The notes under the pieces are model-generated. The model had not been told where the DNA came from. It saw only the letters and a list, made by a program, of their open reading frames with translations, and ran no database searches. A program made the translations under genes and the position numbers. A DNA stretch of 49,306 nucleotides from Puerhibacterium puerhi (GTDB taxonomy: Bacteria > Actinomycetota > Actinomycetes > Actinomycetales > Cellulomonadaceae): NCBI RefSeq assembly GCF_009846865.1, contig NZ_WUWN01000025.1, positions 1 to 49,306 on the forward strand, written 5' to 3'. Of this stretch, positions 8,673 through 16,685 are shown in pieces (the stretch's first letter is position 1; each line of letters opens with the position of its first letter).

Positions 8673-9371
8673 TCAGACCCCCAGCGCGGTCGTCAGCGCC
8701 CCGTAGTCGTACCGGTACATGCCGTCGCCGACCTGGAAGGCGACGACCAGCAGGACGATCGCGAGCACGGCGAGGACCACCCCGACGGCGCCGAGCACGA
8801 TGCCGGCGATGGCGAGCCCGCGGCCGTCCTGGCCGGACTGCCGGATCCGGGTCAGCGCGACGATGCCGAGCACGATCGCCACGACGCCGAGGCCGAGGAT
8901 CCCGGTCACGAGGGAGGCGATCGCGAACCCGTCGGTGCCGCGCGGCTGCTGGTACCCGCCGTACGGCGTCCCGTAGGGCGTGCCGCCGGAGGGCCCGGCC
9001 GGCGGGGCGGCCGGCGGCTGGCCGTACGGCTGCTGACCGTAGGGCTGCTGCTCGTACGGCTGCTGGCCGTAGGGCTGCTGGCCGTAGGGCTGCTGCTCGT
9101 ACGGCTGCTGACCGTAGGGCTGCTGCTCGTACGGCTGCTGGCCGTACGGCTGCTGACCGTAGGGCTGCTGCTCGTACGGCTGCTGGCCGTAGGGCGGCTG
9201 GGCGGCGGCGGGCGGCGGCGCGCCCGCCGGGTCCCAGCGCGGCGACGGCGGCGCCTCGTGGCCGGTGGTCTCCGGCCCGCCGGCGCCCCGGCCAGCCGGG
9301 TCCTCGCCGGAGCGCGGGTCGTCGGCCCCGTCGGGCGGGTCCGGCACGGCGTACGGGTCCTCGCGGCTCAT
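8673..9371 (-). CDS. DUF4190 membrane protein with Tyr/Gln repeat domain
   Basis: A 232-residue protein. Residues 1-60 are acidic and Pro-rich. Residues 61-120 are twelve copies of the pentapeptide Y(G/E)QQP, the last being YGQPP. After a Gly/Pro/Tyr linker come two membrane helices (about 150-172 and 188-215) with the DUF4190 signature ([18 protein letters not shown]...[15 protein letters not shown]). The repeat domain is predicted cytoplasmic, low-complexity and disordered. An upstream TACTGT hexamer at 9378-9383 is 6 nt from the ATG, so the mRNA may be leaderless. Role unknown; clustering or scaffolding of membrane partners is a guess. Confidence 0.75.
   Translation of the reverse strand: MSREDPYAVPDPPDGADDPRSGEDPAGRGAGGPETTGHEAPPSPRWDPAGAPPPAAAQPPYGQQPYEQQPYGQQPYGQQPYEQQPYGQQPYEQQPYGQQPYGQQPYEQQPYGQQPYGQPPAAPPAGPSGGTPYGTPYGGYQQPRGTDGFAIASLVTGILGLGVVAIVLGIVALTRIRQSGQDGRGLAIAGIVLGAVGVVLAVLAIVLLVVAFQVGDGMYRYDYGALTTALGV
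9012..9191 (-). repeat. 15-bp coding tandem repeat (12 units)
   Basis: Twelve in-frame 15-bp units encode Y(G/E)QQP pentapeptides in the DUF4190 protein. Synonymous differences (TAC/TAT-type, GGC/GGG-type codons) are scattered between units, so the repeat is kept at protein level rather than being a fresh DNA expansion. Unit number is likely to vary between strains. Confidence 0.9.
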
Positions 9372-9422
9372 GAGGGCACAGTAGGCGCGCCGCGCGCCGG
9401 CGTCATCGGCTGGCGCGGGTGG

Positions 9423-10025
9423 TCATGCCTTCGTGTGGTAGCGCCCCTGGGCGGCGAGCAGGCCGGCGGTGAGCACCATCTCGACGGCGTCGGCGGCGTC
9501 GTCGACGAGCATCGGCAGGTCCTTCTTCTCCGTCGCCGTGAAGTCCTTCAGGACGAAGTCGGCGGTGTCCATGCGCCCCGGCGGGCGTCCCACGCCGACG
9601 CGCACGCGCACGTAGTCCTTGGTGCCCAGCGCCTTGGAGATGTCCCGCAGGCCGTTGTGGCCGCCCTCGCCCCCGCCGGTCTTCAGCTTGATCGTGTCGA
9701 ACGGGATGTCCACCTCGTCGTGCACCACGAGCACCTGCTCCGGCTCGACGCCGTAGTACTTCGCCAGCCCCGAGACCGGGCCGCCGGAGGTGTTCATGTA
9801 CGTGGTGGGCTTGGCCAGCACGACGCGGGGGCCGGGACGCCCGCCCGGGAGCACGCCGAGGCGCCCCTCGGCGACCACCGCCTGCGCGCGGGCGTGCCGC
9901 GAGAACCGCGCGCCGACGCGCTCGGCGAGCAGGTCGAGCACCATCTGGCCCACGTTGTGCCGGTTGCCGGCGTACTGGGCTCCGGGGTTGCCGAGCCCGA
10001 CGACGAGCCAGGGCGTGTCGGTCAT
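9423..10025 (-). CDS. pth: Peptidyl-tRNA hydrolase
   Basis: A 200-residue enzyme that hydrolyses the ester bond of peptidyl-tRNAs released from stalled ribosomes, recycling tRNA. Visible family residues are GLGNPG (10-15), catalytic His in NRHNVG (H23), MNTSG (N78), Asp in VHDEVD (D103) and the [10 protein letters not shown] loop. Length and order of motifs are normal for bacterial Pth. An AGGAG site precedes the ATG. It is last in the tRNA-Gln, glmU, prs, rplY, pth run, a conserved actinobacterial order, and is separated from rplY by a strong hairpin. Confidence 0.97.
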   Translation of the reverse strand: MTDTPWLVVGLGNPGAQYAGNRHNVGQMVLDLLAERVGARFSRHARAQAVVAEGRLGVLPGGRPGPRVVLAKPTTYMNTSGGPVSGLAKYYGVEPEQVLVVHDEVDIPFDTIKLKTGGGEGGHNGLRDISKALGTKDYVRVRVGVGRPPGRMDTADFVLKDFTATEKKDLPMLVDDAADAVEMVLTAGLLAAQGRYHTKA

Positions 10026-10084
10026 AGGTCTCCTCGATCAGGTGCGCCGGGGCGTGCCGGCCGGTCTGCTTCCGGGGCGGTGAC

Positions 10085-10128
10085 GCGCCGAGGCGCCCGG
10101 TCCGTCACGGTACCGGGCGCCTCGGCGC
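10085..10128 (-). terminator. 17-bp-stem hairpin after rplY
   Basis: Arms at 10085-10101 and 10112-10128 are perfectly complementary (17 bp) around a 10-nt loop, located 60 bp after the rplY stop and before pth. No T-run follows, as is common in very GC-rich genomes. It probably terminates or attenuates the prs-rplY side before pth. Confidence 0.7.
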
Positions 10129-10187
10129 AGAGCTGGTGGTCCGGCGGGAGGCCGGACGCGCGGCGGGACGGGCCCGCCGCCGGGAGG

Positions 10188-10781
10188 TCACTCCGCGGCG
10201 GTCTCGCCCTCGGCCTCGGCGCCCTCCGCCTCGGCGGCGGCCTCGCCGCGCGGCTCGGCGATGGTGACGACGATGTGCTCCGGGTCGACGACGAGCGTCG
10301 CGCCCTGCGGGAGCTTGACGTCGCCGGCGGTGACCGTCGCGCCGGCCTCGAGGCCGGTGATGTCGACGTCGACCGACTCGGGCAGGTGCGTGGCCTCGGC
10401 CTCGAGGGAGAGCGTCTGCGCCTCGACGAGGTGGATCGTGCCGGGGGCCGACTCGCCCACGACGTTGACCGTCACGTCGACGGCGACCTTCTCGCCCTGC
10501 TTCACGGCGAGCAGGTCGATGTGCTCGATGAAGCCGCGGATCGGGTCGCGCTGGACGTCCTTGGCGATGGCCAGGTGCGACTCGCCCTCGAGCTCGATCG
10601 CGAACAGGGCGTTCGAGTGGCGCAGGGCCAGCATCGACTCGTGGCCCGGCAGGGTGATGTGCACCGGCTGCGTGCCGTGGCCGTACAGGACGGCGGGGAT
10701 CTTGTCCTCGCGGCGGATGCGGCGGGCGGCACCCTTGCCGAACTGGGTGCGGGCCTCGGCGACAAGCTTGATCTCGGCCAT
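10188..10781 (-). CDS. rplY: 50S ribosomal protein L25/general stress protein Ctc
   Basis: A 197-residue protein starting MAEIKLVAEARTQFGKGAARR. The ATG at 10781 has AGGAG 7 nt upstream, which rules out longer in-frame starts. It is the long TL5/CTC form: an N-terminal 5S-rRNA-binding L25 domain (about 1-95, with VLYGHGTQP and LRHSNALFAIE) plus the C-terminal beta domain (about 100-185, with LPESVDVDITGLEAG). An acidic Glu/Ala tail ends the protein. It binds 5S rRNA in the large subunit. The prs-rplY-pth order is the standard actinobacterial one. Confidence 0.95.
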   Translation of the reverse strand: MAEIKLVAEARTQFGKGAARRIRREDKIPAVLYGHGTQPVHITLPGHESMLALRHSNALFAIELEGESHLAIAKDVQRDPIRGFIEHIDLLAVKQGEKVAVDVTVNVVGESAPGTIHLVEAQTLSLEAEATHLPESVDVDITGLEAGATVTAGDVKLPQGATLVVDPEHIVVTIAEPRGEAAAEAEGAEAEGETAAE

Positions 10782-11051
10782 GGAACAACTCCTACGGGTC
10801 GCGTGGTGTGCCGCTGGCAGCACCAGCGGAAGGTCTCGGGGGCGGCTGCGTCGGCGTGGGACCCATGACGGACGCGCGCGACTCACGGGGACGCGCGCTC
10901 ACGCGCGTCACGACCGCCCAGTCGATCACGGATCTCGACGGAACCACGAGGCCCGTCCTACGTCCCTCGCCGAGGCAACCGGACTACTGTACCCGGCCTC
11001 GCGGGGTCCGGGAAACGTCGGGGTCCCGGGCACCGCCGGCGCCGCCGGGGG

Positions 11052-11105
11052 CGCCCGCCGAGGGACGCCCGCCGAGGGACGCCCGCCGGGGGCGCCCGCC
11101 GGCGG
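11052..11105. repeat. Short GC-rich tandem repeat, prs-rplY intergenic region
   Basis: Two exact 14-bp units (CGCCCGCCGAGGGA) are followed by degenerate copies. They lie within the 401-bp gap between the prs stop (11183) and the rplY start (10781). The rest of the gap holds the prs terminator at 11114-11150 and, nearer rplY, a weak possible -10 (TACAGT on -, about 10996-11001). I see no gene in it. Confidence 0.55.
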
Positions 11106-11113
11106 GCGCACGG

Positions 11114-11150
11114 CGAGGGGCCCGCCGGCGCTGCGCCGTCGGGCCCCTCG
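11114..11150 (-). terminator. Terminator hairpin after prs
   Basis: Outer arms CGAGGGGCCCG and CGGGCCCCTCG (11 bp, 11114-11124 and 11140-11150) enclose a second inner stem of about 6 bp, starting 33 bp after the prs stop. It is the obvious end of the glmU-prs transcript. No U-tract is visible. Confidence 0.7.
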
Positions 11151-11182
11151 TCACGCTCCTCGCGCCGCGGCGCGGGCGGGCG

Positions 11183-12166
11183 TCAGCTGTTGCCGTCGAA
11201 CAGCGAGGTGACCGAGCCGTCGTCGAACACCTCGCGGATGGCGCGGGCCAGCAGCGGCGCGATCGACAGCACGGTGAGCTGCGGGAACCGGCGGTCGCTG
11301 GCGATCGGCAGCGTGTCGGTGATCACGACCTCGGAGGCGCCGCACTCGGACAGGCGCTGCGCCGCGGGGTGCGACAGCACGCCGTGCGTGGCGGCCACGA
11401 TGACCGACTTGGCGCCGGCGTCCATGATCACCTTCACGGCCTCGGCGATCGTGCCGCCGGTGTCGATGAGGTCGTCGACCAGCACGCACTCCTTGCCGGC
11501 GACGTCGCCGACGACGCGGTTGGCCACCGACTTGTTGGGGCGGGTGACGTCGCGGGTCTTGTGGACGAACGCCAGCGGCCCGCCGCCCAGCTTGGCGGCC
11601 CACTGCTCGGCCACGCGGATGCGGCCGGCGTCGGGCGAGACCACGGTGACGTTGCCGGTGTCGACGCGCGTGCGCACGTAGTCGGTGAGCACCGGCATGG
11701 CCCACAGGTGGTCCACGGGGCCGTCGAAGAAGCCCTGGATCTGCGGGGTGTGCAGGTCCACGCTCATGATCCGGTCCGCCCCGGCGGTCTTGAGCAGGTC
11801 GGCCACCAGGCGGGCCGAGATCGGCTCGCGGCCGCGGCTCTTCTTGTCCTGGCGGGCGTAGGCGAAGAACGGGGCCACCACGGTGACGCTCTTGGCCGAG
11901 GCGCGCTTGGCGGCGTCGACCATGAGCAGCTGCTCCATGAGCCACTGGTTGACCGGCGCGGTGTGCGACTGCAGCAGGAAGATGTCCGTGCCGCGCACCG
12001 ACTCCCCGAACCGCACGTACGTCTCGCTGTTCGCGAAGTCGTACGCGGAGACCGGCAGCAGGGCGATGCCGAGCTCGTCGGCGACCGCCTGGGCCAGGTC
12101 CGGGTGGGCGCGCCCGCTGGCCAGGACCAGGTTGCGCTCGCCGGAACCGTGGATCGAGTTGTTCAT
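11183..12166 (-). CDS. prs: Ribose-phosphate pyrophosphokinase
   Basis: A 327-residue cytoplasmic enzyme making PRPP from ribose 5-phosphate and ATP for nucleotide, His and Trp synthesis and for cell-wall arabinan precursors. Class I PRPP synthetase signatures are present: FANSETYVRFGESVRG, ARQDKKSRGREPISARLVADLL (ATP-binding flexible loop), SVDLHTPQIQGFFD, VSPDAGR and the PRPP loop VLVDDLIDTGGTI. The ATG at 12166 shares a base with the glmU stop (TGATG), so it is translationally coupled to glmU. Much longer in-frame extensions upstream are the glmU region read in another frame. Confidence 0.97.
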   Translation of the reverse strand: MNNSIHGSGERNLVLASGRAHPDLAQAVADELGIALLPVSAYDFANSETYVRFGESVRGTDIFLLQSHTAPVNQWLMEQLLMVDAAKRASAKSVTVVAPFFAYARQDKKSRGREPISARLVADLLKTAGADRIMSVDLHTPQIQGFFDGPVDHLWAMPVLTDYVRTRVDTGNVTVVSPDAGRIRVAEQWAAKLGGGPLAFVHKTRDVTRPNKSVANRVVGDVAGKECVLVDDLIDTGGTIAEAVKVIMDAGAKSVIVAATHGVLSHPAAQRLSECGASEVVITDTLPIASDRRFPQLTVLSIAPLLARAIREVFDDGSVTSLFDGNS

Positions 12167-13776
12167 CAGTGCGTGCTTCCTTCGGGGGCGGCGTCGGCGG
12201 CAGGGGCAGGAGCGGGGTCGGACGGGTCGGCGGTCGGGTCGCCGGTCGGGTCGCCGGTCGCGGCGGCGCGGGCGCGCGCGGCGGCCTCGGCGGCGGGGGT
12301 GCCGGGGCGCTTGCGCTCCACCCATCCCTCGACGTTGCGCTGCGGCGAGCGGCTCACCCCGAGCGCGCCCGGGGGCACGTCGCGGGTGATCACGGAGCCC
12401 GCACCGGTGTAGGCGCCGTCGCCCACGGTCACGGGCGCGACCAGCATGTTGTCGCCGCCGACCTTCACGTGCGAGCCGATCACGGTGCGGTGCTTGGCCA
12501 CGCCGTCGTAGTTGAGCGTCACGGTGGCGGCGCCCACGTTGGAGCCCTCGCCGATCGTGGCGTCGCCGATGTACGACAGGTGCGGCACCTTGGAGCCCGC
12601 GCCGATCTCGGAGTTCTTGGTCTCGACGAACGTGCCGAGCTTGCCCTTCGCGCCGAGCACCGTGCCGGGGCGCAGCGAGGCGAACGGGCCGACGCTCGCG
12701 CCCTCGCCGATCACCGACAGCACGGCGTGCGTGCGCACCACCGTGGCGCCGGCGCCGACCTCGACGTCGGTCAGCGTGGTGTCCGGGCCCACCGTGGCGC
12801 CCTCGGCCACCGTGGTCGCGCCGTGCAGCTGGGTGCCGGGCAGCAGCGTGACGTCGGGCGCGAGCTCGACGTCGACGTCCACCCACGTGGTGGCCGGGTC
12901 CACGACGGTGACGCCGTCGAGCATCCAGCGCTCGAGGATGCGGCGGTTCATCTCCTTGCCGAGCACCGACAGCGCGAGGCGGTCGTTGGTGCCCTCGACC
13001 GCCATCGGGTCGTCGGTGATGACCGCGCGGACGGCGCGGCCCTCGGCGCGGGCGAACGCGACGACGTCGGTCAGGTACATCTCGCCCTGGGCGTTGTCCG
13101 TGCCGAGCGAGGCGAGGCCGCGGCGCAGCACGTCGGCGTCGAACACGAAGATCGACGTGTTGATCTCGCGGATCTCGCGCTGGGCGTCGGTGGCGTCCTT
13201 GTGCTCCACGATGGCCAGCACGTCGCCCGTGCCGTCCTCGCGGACGATCCGGCCGTACCCGGTGGCGTCGGCCACCACGGTGGTCAGCACCGTCACGGCG
13301 TTGCCGTCGGCGACGTGCGCGGCCACGAGCTGGCCCAGCGTCCCGCCGTCGAGCAGCGGCACGTCGCTGGCGGTGACCACGACGGGTCCCTCCAGGCGGC
13401 CGCGGGCGTCGAGCGCCTCGATCGCGCACTGCGCGGCGCGGCCGGTGCCCGGCACCTCGTCCTGGTCGACGACGACCGCCGCGGCGTCGACCCGCTCGAC
13501 CTCGGCCGCGACGAGGTCGCGGCCGTGGCGCACGACGACGGCGAGGGTCTGCGGGTCCAGGGACCGCCCGGCGACCATCGCGTGGCCCAGGAGGCTGCGG
13601 CCGCCCACGGCGTGCAGCACCTTGGGCCGCGACGACCGCATGCGGGTGCCCTGGCCGGCCGCCAGGACGACGACCGCGGCGGGCCGCGGGGCGGGTGCGT
13701 CGGGACGCGACGCGGCGTGGTCGGCGGACCGGCCCGCCGGTGTGCTCGAGCCTGTCGAGACCACGAGTGCTCCCAT
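12166..13776 (-). CDS. glmU: Bifunctional UDP-GlcNAc pyrophosphorylase/GlcN-1-P acetyltransferase
   Basis: A 536-residue enzyme of UDP-GlcNAc synthesis for peptidoglycan. The N-terminal uridylyltransferase domain has VVVLAAGQGTRMRSS...KVLHAVGG near residue 35. The C-terminal left-handed beta-helix acetyltransferase has repeated hexapeptides (VGPFASLRPGTVLG, KNSEIGAGSKVPHLSYIGDATIGEG, NYDGVAKH). N- and C-termini are extended compared with E. coli GlmU; the C-terminal 40 residues are Ala/Asp/Pro-rich. The start MGALVVSTG is chosen for the GAGGAG just upstream, although the spacing is short. GTG at 13764 is an alternative. tRNA-Gln lies immediately upstream, and the stop is coupled to prs. Confidence 0.95.
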   Translation of the reverse strand: MGALVVSTGSSTPAGRSADHAASRPDAPAPRPAAVVVLAAGQGTRMRSSRPKVLHAVGGRSLLGHAMVAGRSLDPQTLAVVVRHGRDLVAAEVERVDAAAVVVDQDEVPGTGRAAQCAIEALDARGRLEGPVVVTASDVPLLDGGTLGQLVAAHVADGNAVTVLTTVVADATGYGRIVREDGTGDVLAIVEHKDATDAQREIREINTSIFVFDADVLRRGLASLGTDNAQGEMYLTDVVAFARAEGRAVRAVITDDPMAVEGTNDRLALSVLGKEMNRRILERWMLDGVTVVDPATTWVDVDVELAPDVTLLPGTQLHGATTVAEGATVGPDTTLTDVEVGAGATVVRTHAVLSVIGEGASVGPFASLRPGTVLGAKGKLGTFVETKNSEIGAGSKVPHLSYIGDATIGEGSNVGAATVTLNYDGVAKHRTVIGSHVKVGGDNMLVAPVTVGDGAYTGAGSVITRDVPPGALGVSRSPQRNVEGWVERKRPGTPAAEAAARARAAATGDPTGDPTADPSDPAPAPAADAAPEGSTH

Positions 13777-13799
13777 CTCTCCTCGGGTGCTGGCACCAG

Positions 13800-13871
13800 C
13801 TCCGCCCCCAGGACTCGAACCTGGACCAAGGGCACCAAAAACCCCTGTGCTGCCGATTACACCAAGGCGGA
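13800..13871 (-). tRNA. tRNA-Gln (anticodon TTG)
   Basis: A 72-nt cloverleaf read on the - strand. Acceptor TCCGCCT/GGGCGGA; D arm GTGT/GCAC; anticodon stem GGGGT/GCCCT (two G-U pairs) with loop TTTTGGT, giving anticodon TTG; T arm CCAGG-TTCGAGT-CCTGG; discriminator G. The 3' CCA is not encoded (the next bases on this strand are CTGG). It sits 23 bp upstream of the glmU start, the usual actinobacterial position, and may be cotranscribed with glmU. Confidence 0.96.
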
Positions 13872-13992
13872 TCGGACGCTCGAGCGGCGGGCGACGCCCC
13901 GCGCGCACCGCCGCGCGTCCCTGCGACAGTCTGCCAGGTCCACCGGGCTGCACCGGCACGCGCCCGCGCCCCGCCCGCGCCCCGCGGGTTCC

Positions 13993-14034
13993 CCCGTCCG
14001 GGCCGCCGCAGGCGCCCGCGGCGGCCCGGACGGG
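13993..14034. promoter_or_regulatory. 17-bp inverted repeat upstream of the TetR gene
   Basis: Arms at 13993-14009 and 14018-14034 are perfectly complementary (17 bp) around an 8-nt centre. The repeat ends 4 bp before the first possible ATG of the TetR gene, in the gap between the divergent tRNA-Gln/glmU and tetR transcripts. It could be a TetR autoregulatory operator, or a leader hairpin if transcription starts upstream. Symmetry is certain; function is inferred. Confidence 0.5.
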
Positions 14035-14047
14035 CACAATGGCACGC

Positions 14048-14704
14048 ATGCCCTCCGAGCCCCGCGAGCCCCGCCGCGCGCCAGCCCGAGCCACGCGCGC
14101 CCGCATGACCGCGAGCCAGCGCCGCGAGCAGCTGCTGCAGGTCAGCCGCGGACTGTTCGCGGAGAAGGGCTTCGACGGCACGAGCGTCGAGGAGATCGCG
14201 GCGCGCGCCGAGGTGTCCAAGCCCGTGGTCTACGAGCACTTCGGCGGCAAGGAGGGCATCTACGCCGTCGTCGTCGACCGCGAGGTGCAGGCGCTGACGA
14301 CGGCCCTGACCGGGGCGCTGGCCGCCGGCGGCCACCCCAAGGTGATGGTGGAGCGCACCGCGCTGGCGCTGCTCGACTACATCGAGGCCCACGAGGACGG
14401 CTTCCGCATCCTGGTGCGCGACTCGCCCGTGGCGCAGGCCACCGGCACGTTCTCCTCCCTGATCGGCGACGTGGCCACCCAGGTGGAGCACATCCTCGTC
14501 GCGCAGTTCCGGTCCAACGGGCTGGAGCCGCGGGTCGCGCCGCTGTACGCGCAGATGCTCGTGGGCATGATCGCGCTGACCGGCCAGTACTGGCTGGACG
14601 CCCGCCAGCCGAAGAAGGCCGAGGTGGCCGCGCACCTGGTCAACCTCGCGTGGAACGGCCTCAAGGGCATGGAGAAGCGGCCGGCGCTCACCGACGAGCG
14701 CTGA
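14048..14704 (+). CDS. TetR family transcriptional regulator
   Basis: A 218-residue regulator. The N-terminal HTH (about 20-66) is clear: SQRREQLLQVSRGLFAEKG, TSVEEIAARAEVSKPVVYEHFGGKEGIY. The C-terminal ligand domain ends LVNLAWNGLKGMEKRP. The start is uncertain: ATG at 14039, 14048 and 14105 are all in frame. I chose 14048 because a CACAAT hexamer lies 7 nt upstream, consistent with the leaderless genes elsewhere here. A TetR gene divergent from glmU is conserved in Actinobacteria (Rv1019 next to Rv1018c in M. tuberculosis), so it belongs to the housekeeping block. Target genes are unknown. Confidence 0.88.
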   Translation: MPSEPREPRRAPARATRARMTASQRREQLLQVSRGLFAEKGFDGTSVEEIAARAEVSKPVVYEHFGGKEGIYAVVVDREVQALTTALTGALAAGGHPKVMVERTALALLDYIEAHEDGFRILVRDSPVAQATGTFSSLIGDVATQVEHILVAQFRSNGLEPRVAPLYAQMLVGMIALTGQYWLDARQPKKAEVAAHLVNLAWNGLKGMEKRPALTDER

Positions 14705-14719
14705 GCGCGGCCGCACGGC

Positions 14720-15790
14720 TCACCACGCCTCCTCGAGCAGGCGCAGCACCGCCTCGGCGTCGAGGGGGCGCGGGTTCGGCGCGGGGTCGGCGGCCACGGC
14801 CTCGGCCACCGTGCGCAGGCCCGCGGCCGGCACGCCGAGCTCGGACAGCGCCGTCGGGCCCTCGTGGCTGCGGACCAGCTGCGCGACCTCCGCCACCGCG
14901 CTGCCGCCGCACACCCGCGCGAGCCGGGCCGCGGCGTCGGGCGCGGCGCGCAGGTTGAACGCCATGACGTGCGGCAGCAGCAGCGCGTGCAGCTCGGCGT
15001 GCGGCAGGTCGAACGCGTCGGCCAGCGCGTGCGCGAGCTGGTGGTGCAGCCCCATGCGGCCGTATGCCTGGCACAGCCCCGCGAGCCACGCCGCGCCCTG
15101 CAGCCGCTCGCGGGCGACGACGTCGCCGGGGTCGTCGAGCACCACGGGCAGCGCGTTGAGGATGCCCTCGGCCGCCTCGATCGCGTACGCCCGGGTGACC
15201 GGCGTGCCGTCGGCGTCGTAGAGCGCCTCGACGGCGTGCGCGAGGGCGTGCAGCGCGCTCGTGAGCGTCAGGCCGCGCGGCATGGTCAGCGTGACGAGCG
15301 GGTCGTACACGACGGTGTCCGGCACCAGCGCGGGGTCGCGCCGGACGGCGTCGAGGCCGTCGGTGGTCTCCTCCAGCACCGGCGAGACCTCGGTGCCCGC
15401 GTACGTCGTCGGCACCGCCACGTGCGGCCACCCGGTGCGGGCGACGAGCGCCTTGCCGAGGCCGACGGCGGAGCCCCCGCCGAGCGTGACGACGCCGTCG
15501 GCGTCGTGCGCGCGCCCGAGCGCGAGGGCCGCGGCCGTGACCTCGACCGGCGCGTGCTGGCGCGGCTGGTCGAACACCGCGGCGCACCGCTCGCCGAGCG
15601 CCTCGGCGAGGTCGTCGGCCGTGGCCTTGGCCGACGGCGCCGCGACCACCAGCACGCGCCGGGCGCCGAGCCGGTCGACCTGCGCCGGGACCTCGCGCAG
15701 GGCGCCACGGCCGAGCAGCACCCGGCCGGGGAGCATCTCGTGGACGGTGATCTCGTGGGCGGTCTCGTGGGCAGTGACGGGCTGGGACAC
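14720..15790 (-). CDS. Iron-containing alcohol dehydrogenase/maleylacetate reductase family
   Basis: A 356-residue NAD(P)H-dependent oxidoreductase of the Fe-ADH/maleylacetate reductase family. Visible features are the nucleotide-binding GGGSAVGLGKAL stretch, the AVPTTYAGTEVSPV motif, and metal-ligand histidines in HALAHAVEALY and GLHHQLAHALADAFDLPHAELHALLLPHV. Maleylacetate reductases reduce maleylacetate to 3-oxoadipate in aromatic degradation. No ring-cleavage dioxygenase lies nearby, so the substrate is open. The GTG at 15790 gives the usual family length, but its ribosome site is poor; ATG at 15736 is possible. It lies near the divergent marR gene, which may control it. Confidence 0.85.
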   Translation of the reverse strand: MSQPVTAHETAHEITVHEMLPGRVLLGRGALREVPAQVDRLGARRVLVVAAPSAKATADDLAEALGERCAAVFDQPRQHAPVEVTAAALALGRAHDADGVVTLGGGSAVGLGKALVARTGWPHVAVPTTYAGTEVSPVLEETTDGLDAVRRDPALVPDTVVYDPLVTLTMPRGLTLTSALHALAHAVEALYDADGTPVTRAYAIEAAEGILNALPVVLDDPGDVVARERLQGAAWLAGLCQAYGRMGLHHQLAHALADAFDLPHAELHALLLPHVMAFNLRAAPDAAARLARVCGGSAVAEVAQLVRSHEGPTALSELGVPAAGLRTVAEAVAADPAPNPRPLDAEAVLRLLEEAW

Positions 15791-16002
15791 CCTCGTCTCG
15801 TTCGCTGCGGGCGTGCACGACGCCGTCGTGGCGCGCGCCCCCGCGCTCGCGTCGACGGCCCCCGCGGCCCGGGTGGGGCGGTGCGGGGCCGGCGCGGCCT
15901 CCGGGTGGGAGTCGAGCGCGGACACTCCCGAGAGTAGGCCCCGAGCGTAGGCGGCAGCACCGACCCCAGGCACGTCGCCCGCGTGTCGCGCCCCGATCAA
16001 GA

Positions 16003-16032
16003 GTCTTGACGTCGAGACACCGGCGGTAGGCT
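16003..16032 (+). promoter_or_regulatory. MarR promoter and imperfect palindromic operator
   Basis: GTCTTGACGTCGAGAC (16003-16018) is a 16-bp palindrome with one mismatched pair. It contains a TTGACG -35 (16006-16011). A TAGGCT -10 follows at 16027-16032, and the marR ATG at 16040 is 7 nt further on, suggesting a leaderless autoregulated transcript. MarR-family regulators often bind TTGAC-GTCAA type palindromes. The 15-nt spacer is short. Confidence 0.6.
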
Positions 16033-16039
16033 CGTCCGC

Positions 16040-16561
16040 ATGGTGAGCGCACCGCGGGCGACCACGCCGCCCAGCACCGACGAGGTCGACCGGATCGTCG
16101 CGGCCTGGCACCGCGAGCGTCCCGACCTCGCGGTCGAGCCGCTCGCCGTCTTCTCCCGCGTCTCGCGGCTGGCCCGGCACCTGGACCGCGCCCGGCGCGG
16201 CGCCTTCGCGCGCCACAGCCTGGAGCCGTGGGAGTTCGACGTGCTCTCCGCGCTGCGGCGGGCCGGCGAGCCGTACAGCCTCTCCCCCGGTGCGCTGGTC
16301 ACGGCCACCCTCGTGACCAGCGGCACCATGACCAACCGCATCGACCGGCTGGAGGCCCGCGGGCTCGTCGAGCGGCACCGCTCCCCCGGCGACCGGCGGG
16401 GGGTGCTCGTGCAGCTCACCGCCGAGGGCCGCGAGCGGGTCGACGCCGCGATGACCGACCTGCTGGAGGTCGAGGGTCGCGTGCTCGACGCGCTCGCCCC
16501 CGCCGAGCGCCCGCAGCTCGCCGACCTGCTGCGCACCGTCGCCGCCCAGTTCGACGAATGA
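16040..16561 (+). CDS. MarR family transcriptional regulator
   Basis: A 173-residue winged-helix regulator. After a disordered N-terminus, the recognition region reads LSPGALVTATLVTSGTMTNRIDRLEARGLV and the wing RHRSPGDRRGVLVQLTAEGRE, both textbook MarR. The start is supported by the -10-like TAGGCT 7 nt upstream. An operator-like palindrome overlaps its own promoter. It sits between a divergent Fe-ADH and a same-strand MFS transporter, so either could be the controlled gene; a detoxification/efflux unit is a reasonable inference. A hairpin follows the stop directly. Confidence 0.93.
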   Translation: MVSAPRATTPPSTDEVDRIVAAWHRERPDLAVEPLAVFSRVSRLARHLDRARRGAFARHSLEPWEFDVLSALRRAGEPYSLSPGALVTATLVTSGTMTNRIDRLEARGLVERHRSPGDRRGVLVQLTAEGRERVDAAMTDLLEVEGRVLDALAPAERPQLADLLRTVAAQFDE

Positions 16562-16565
16562 GCCC

Positions 16566-16588
16566 GCCCGGCGGAGGTGCCGCCGGGC
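16566..16588 (+). terminator. Terminator hairpin after marR
   Basis: GCCCGGCGG and CCGCCGGGC pair over 9 bp around a 5-nt loop, starting 5 bp after the marR stop. There is no U-tract. It separates marR from the MFS gene. Confidence 0.6.
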
Positions 16589-16685
16589 CCGCCCCGGCGT
16601 CCGGGACGTAATCCGCGCCACAGTCGGGCCCTCGCGGCCGGACGGCGGGCCGGCGGCCCCTCCCGGGCGGGTACCGTGGTGGCCC

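Noticed and set aside
9012-9191. CRISPR-like regular repeat
   Set aside because: The units are contiguous 15-bp, in frame and code for Y(G/E)QQP; no spacers and no cas genes.
11183-14716. A 1177-codon open frame on the - strand covering prs and glmU
   Set aside because: Only the last 327 codons are protein-like (Prs). The rest is Arg/Ala/Gly noise antisense or out of frame to GlmU, created by high GC. The prs ATG coupled to the glmU stop is the real start.
14720-15790. Chloroaromatic degradation cluster
   Set aside because: Only the maleylacetate-reductase-type gene is present; no dioxygenase, cycloisomerase or dienelactone hydrolase of that pathway is adjacent.
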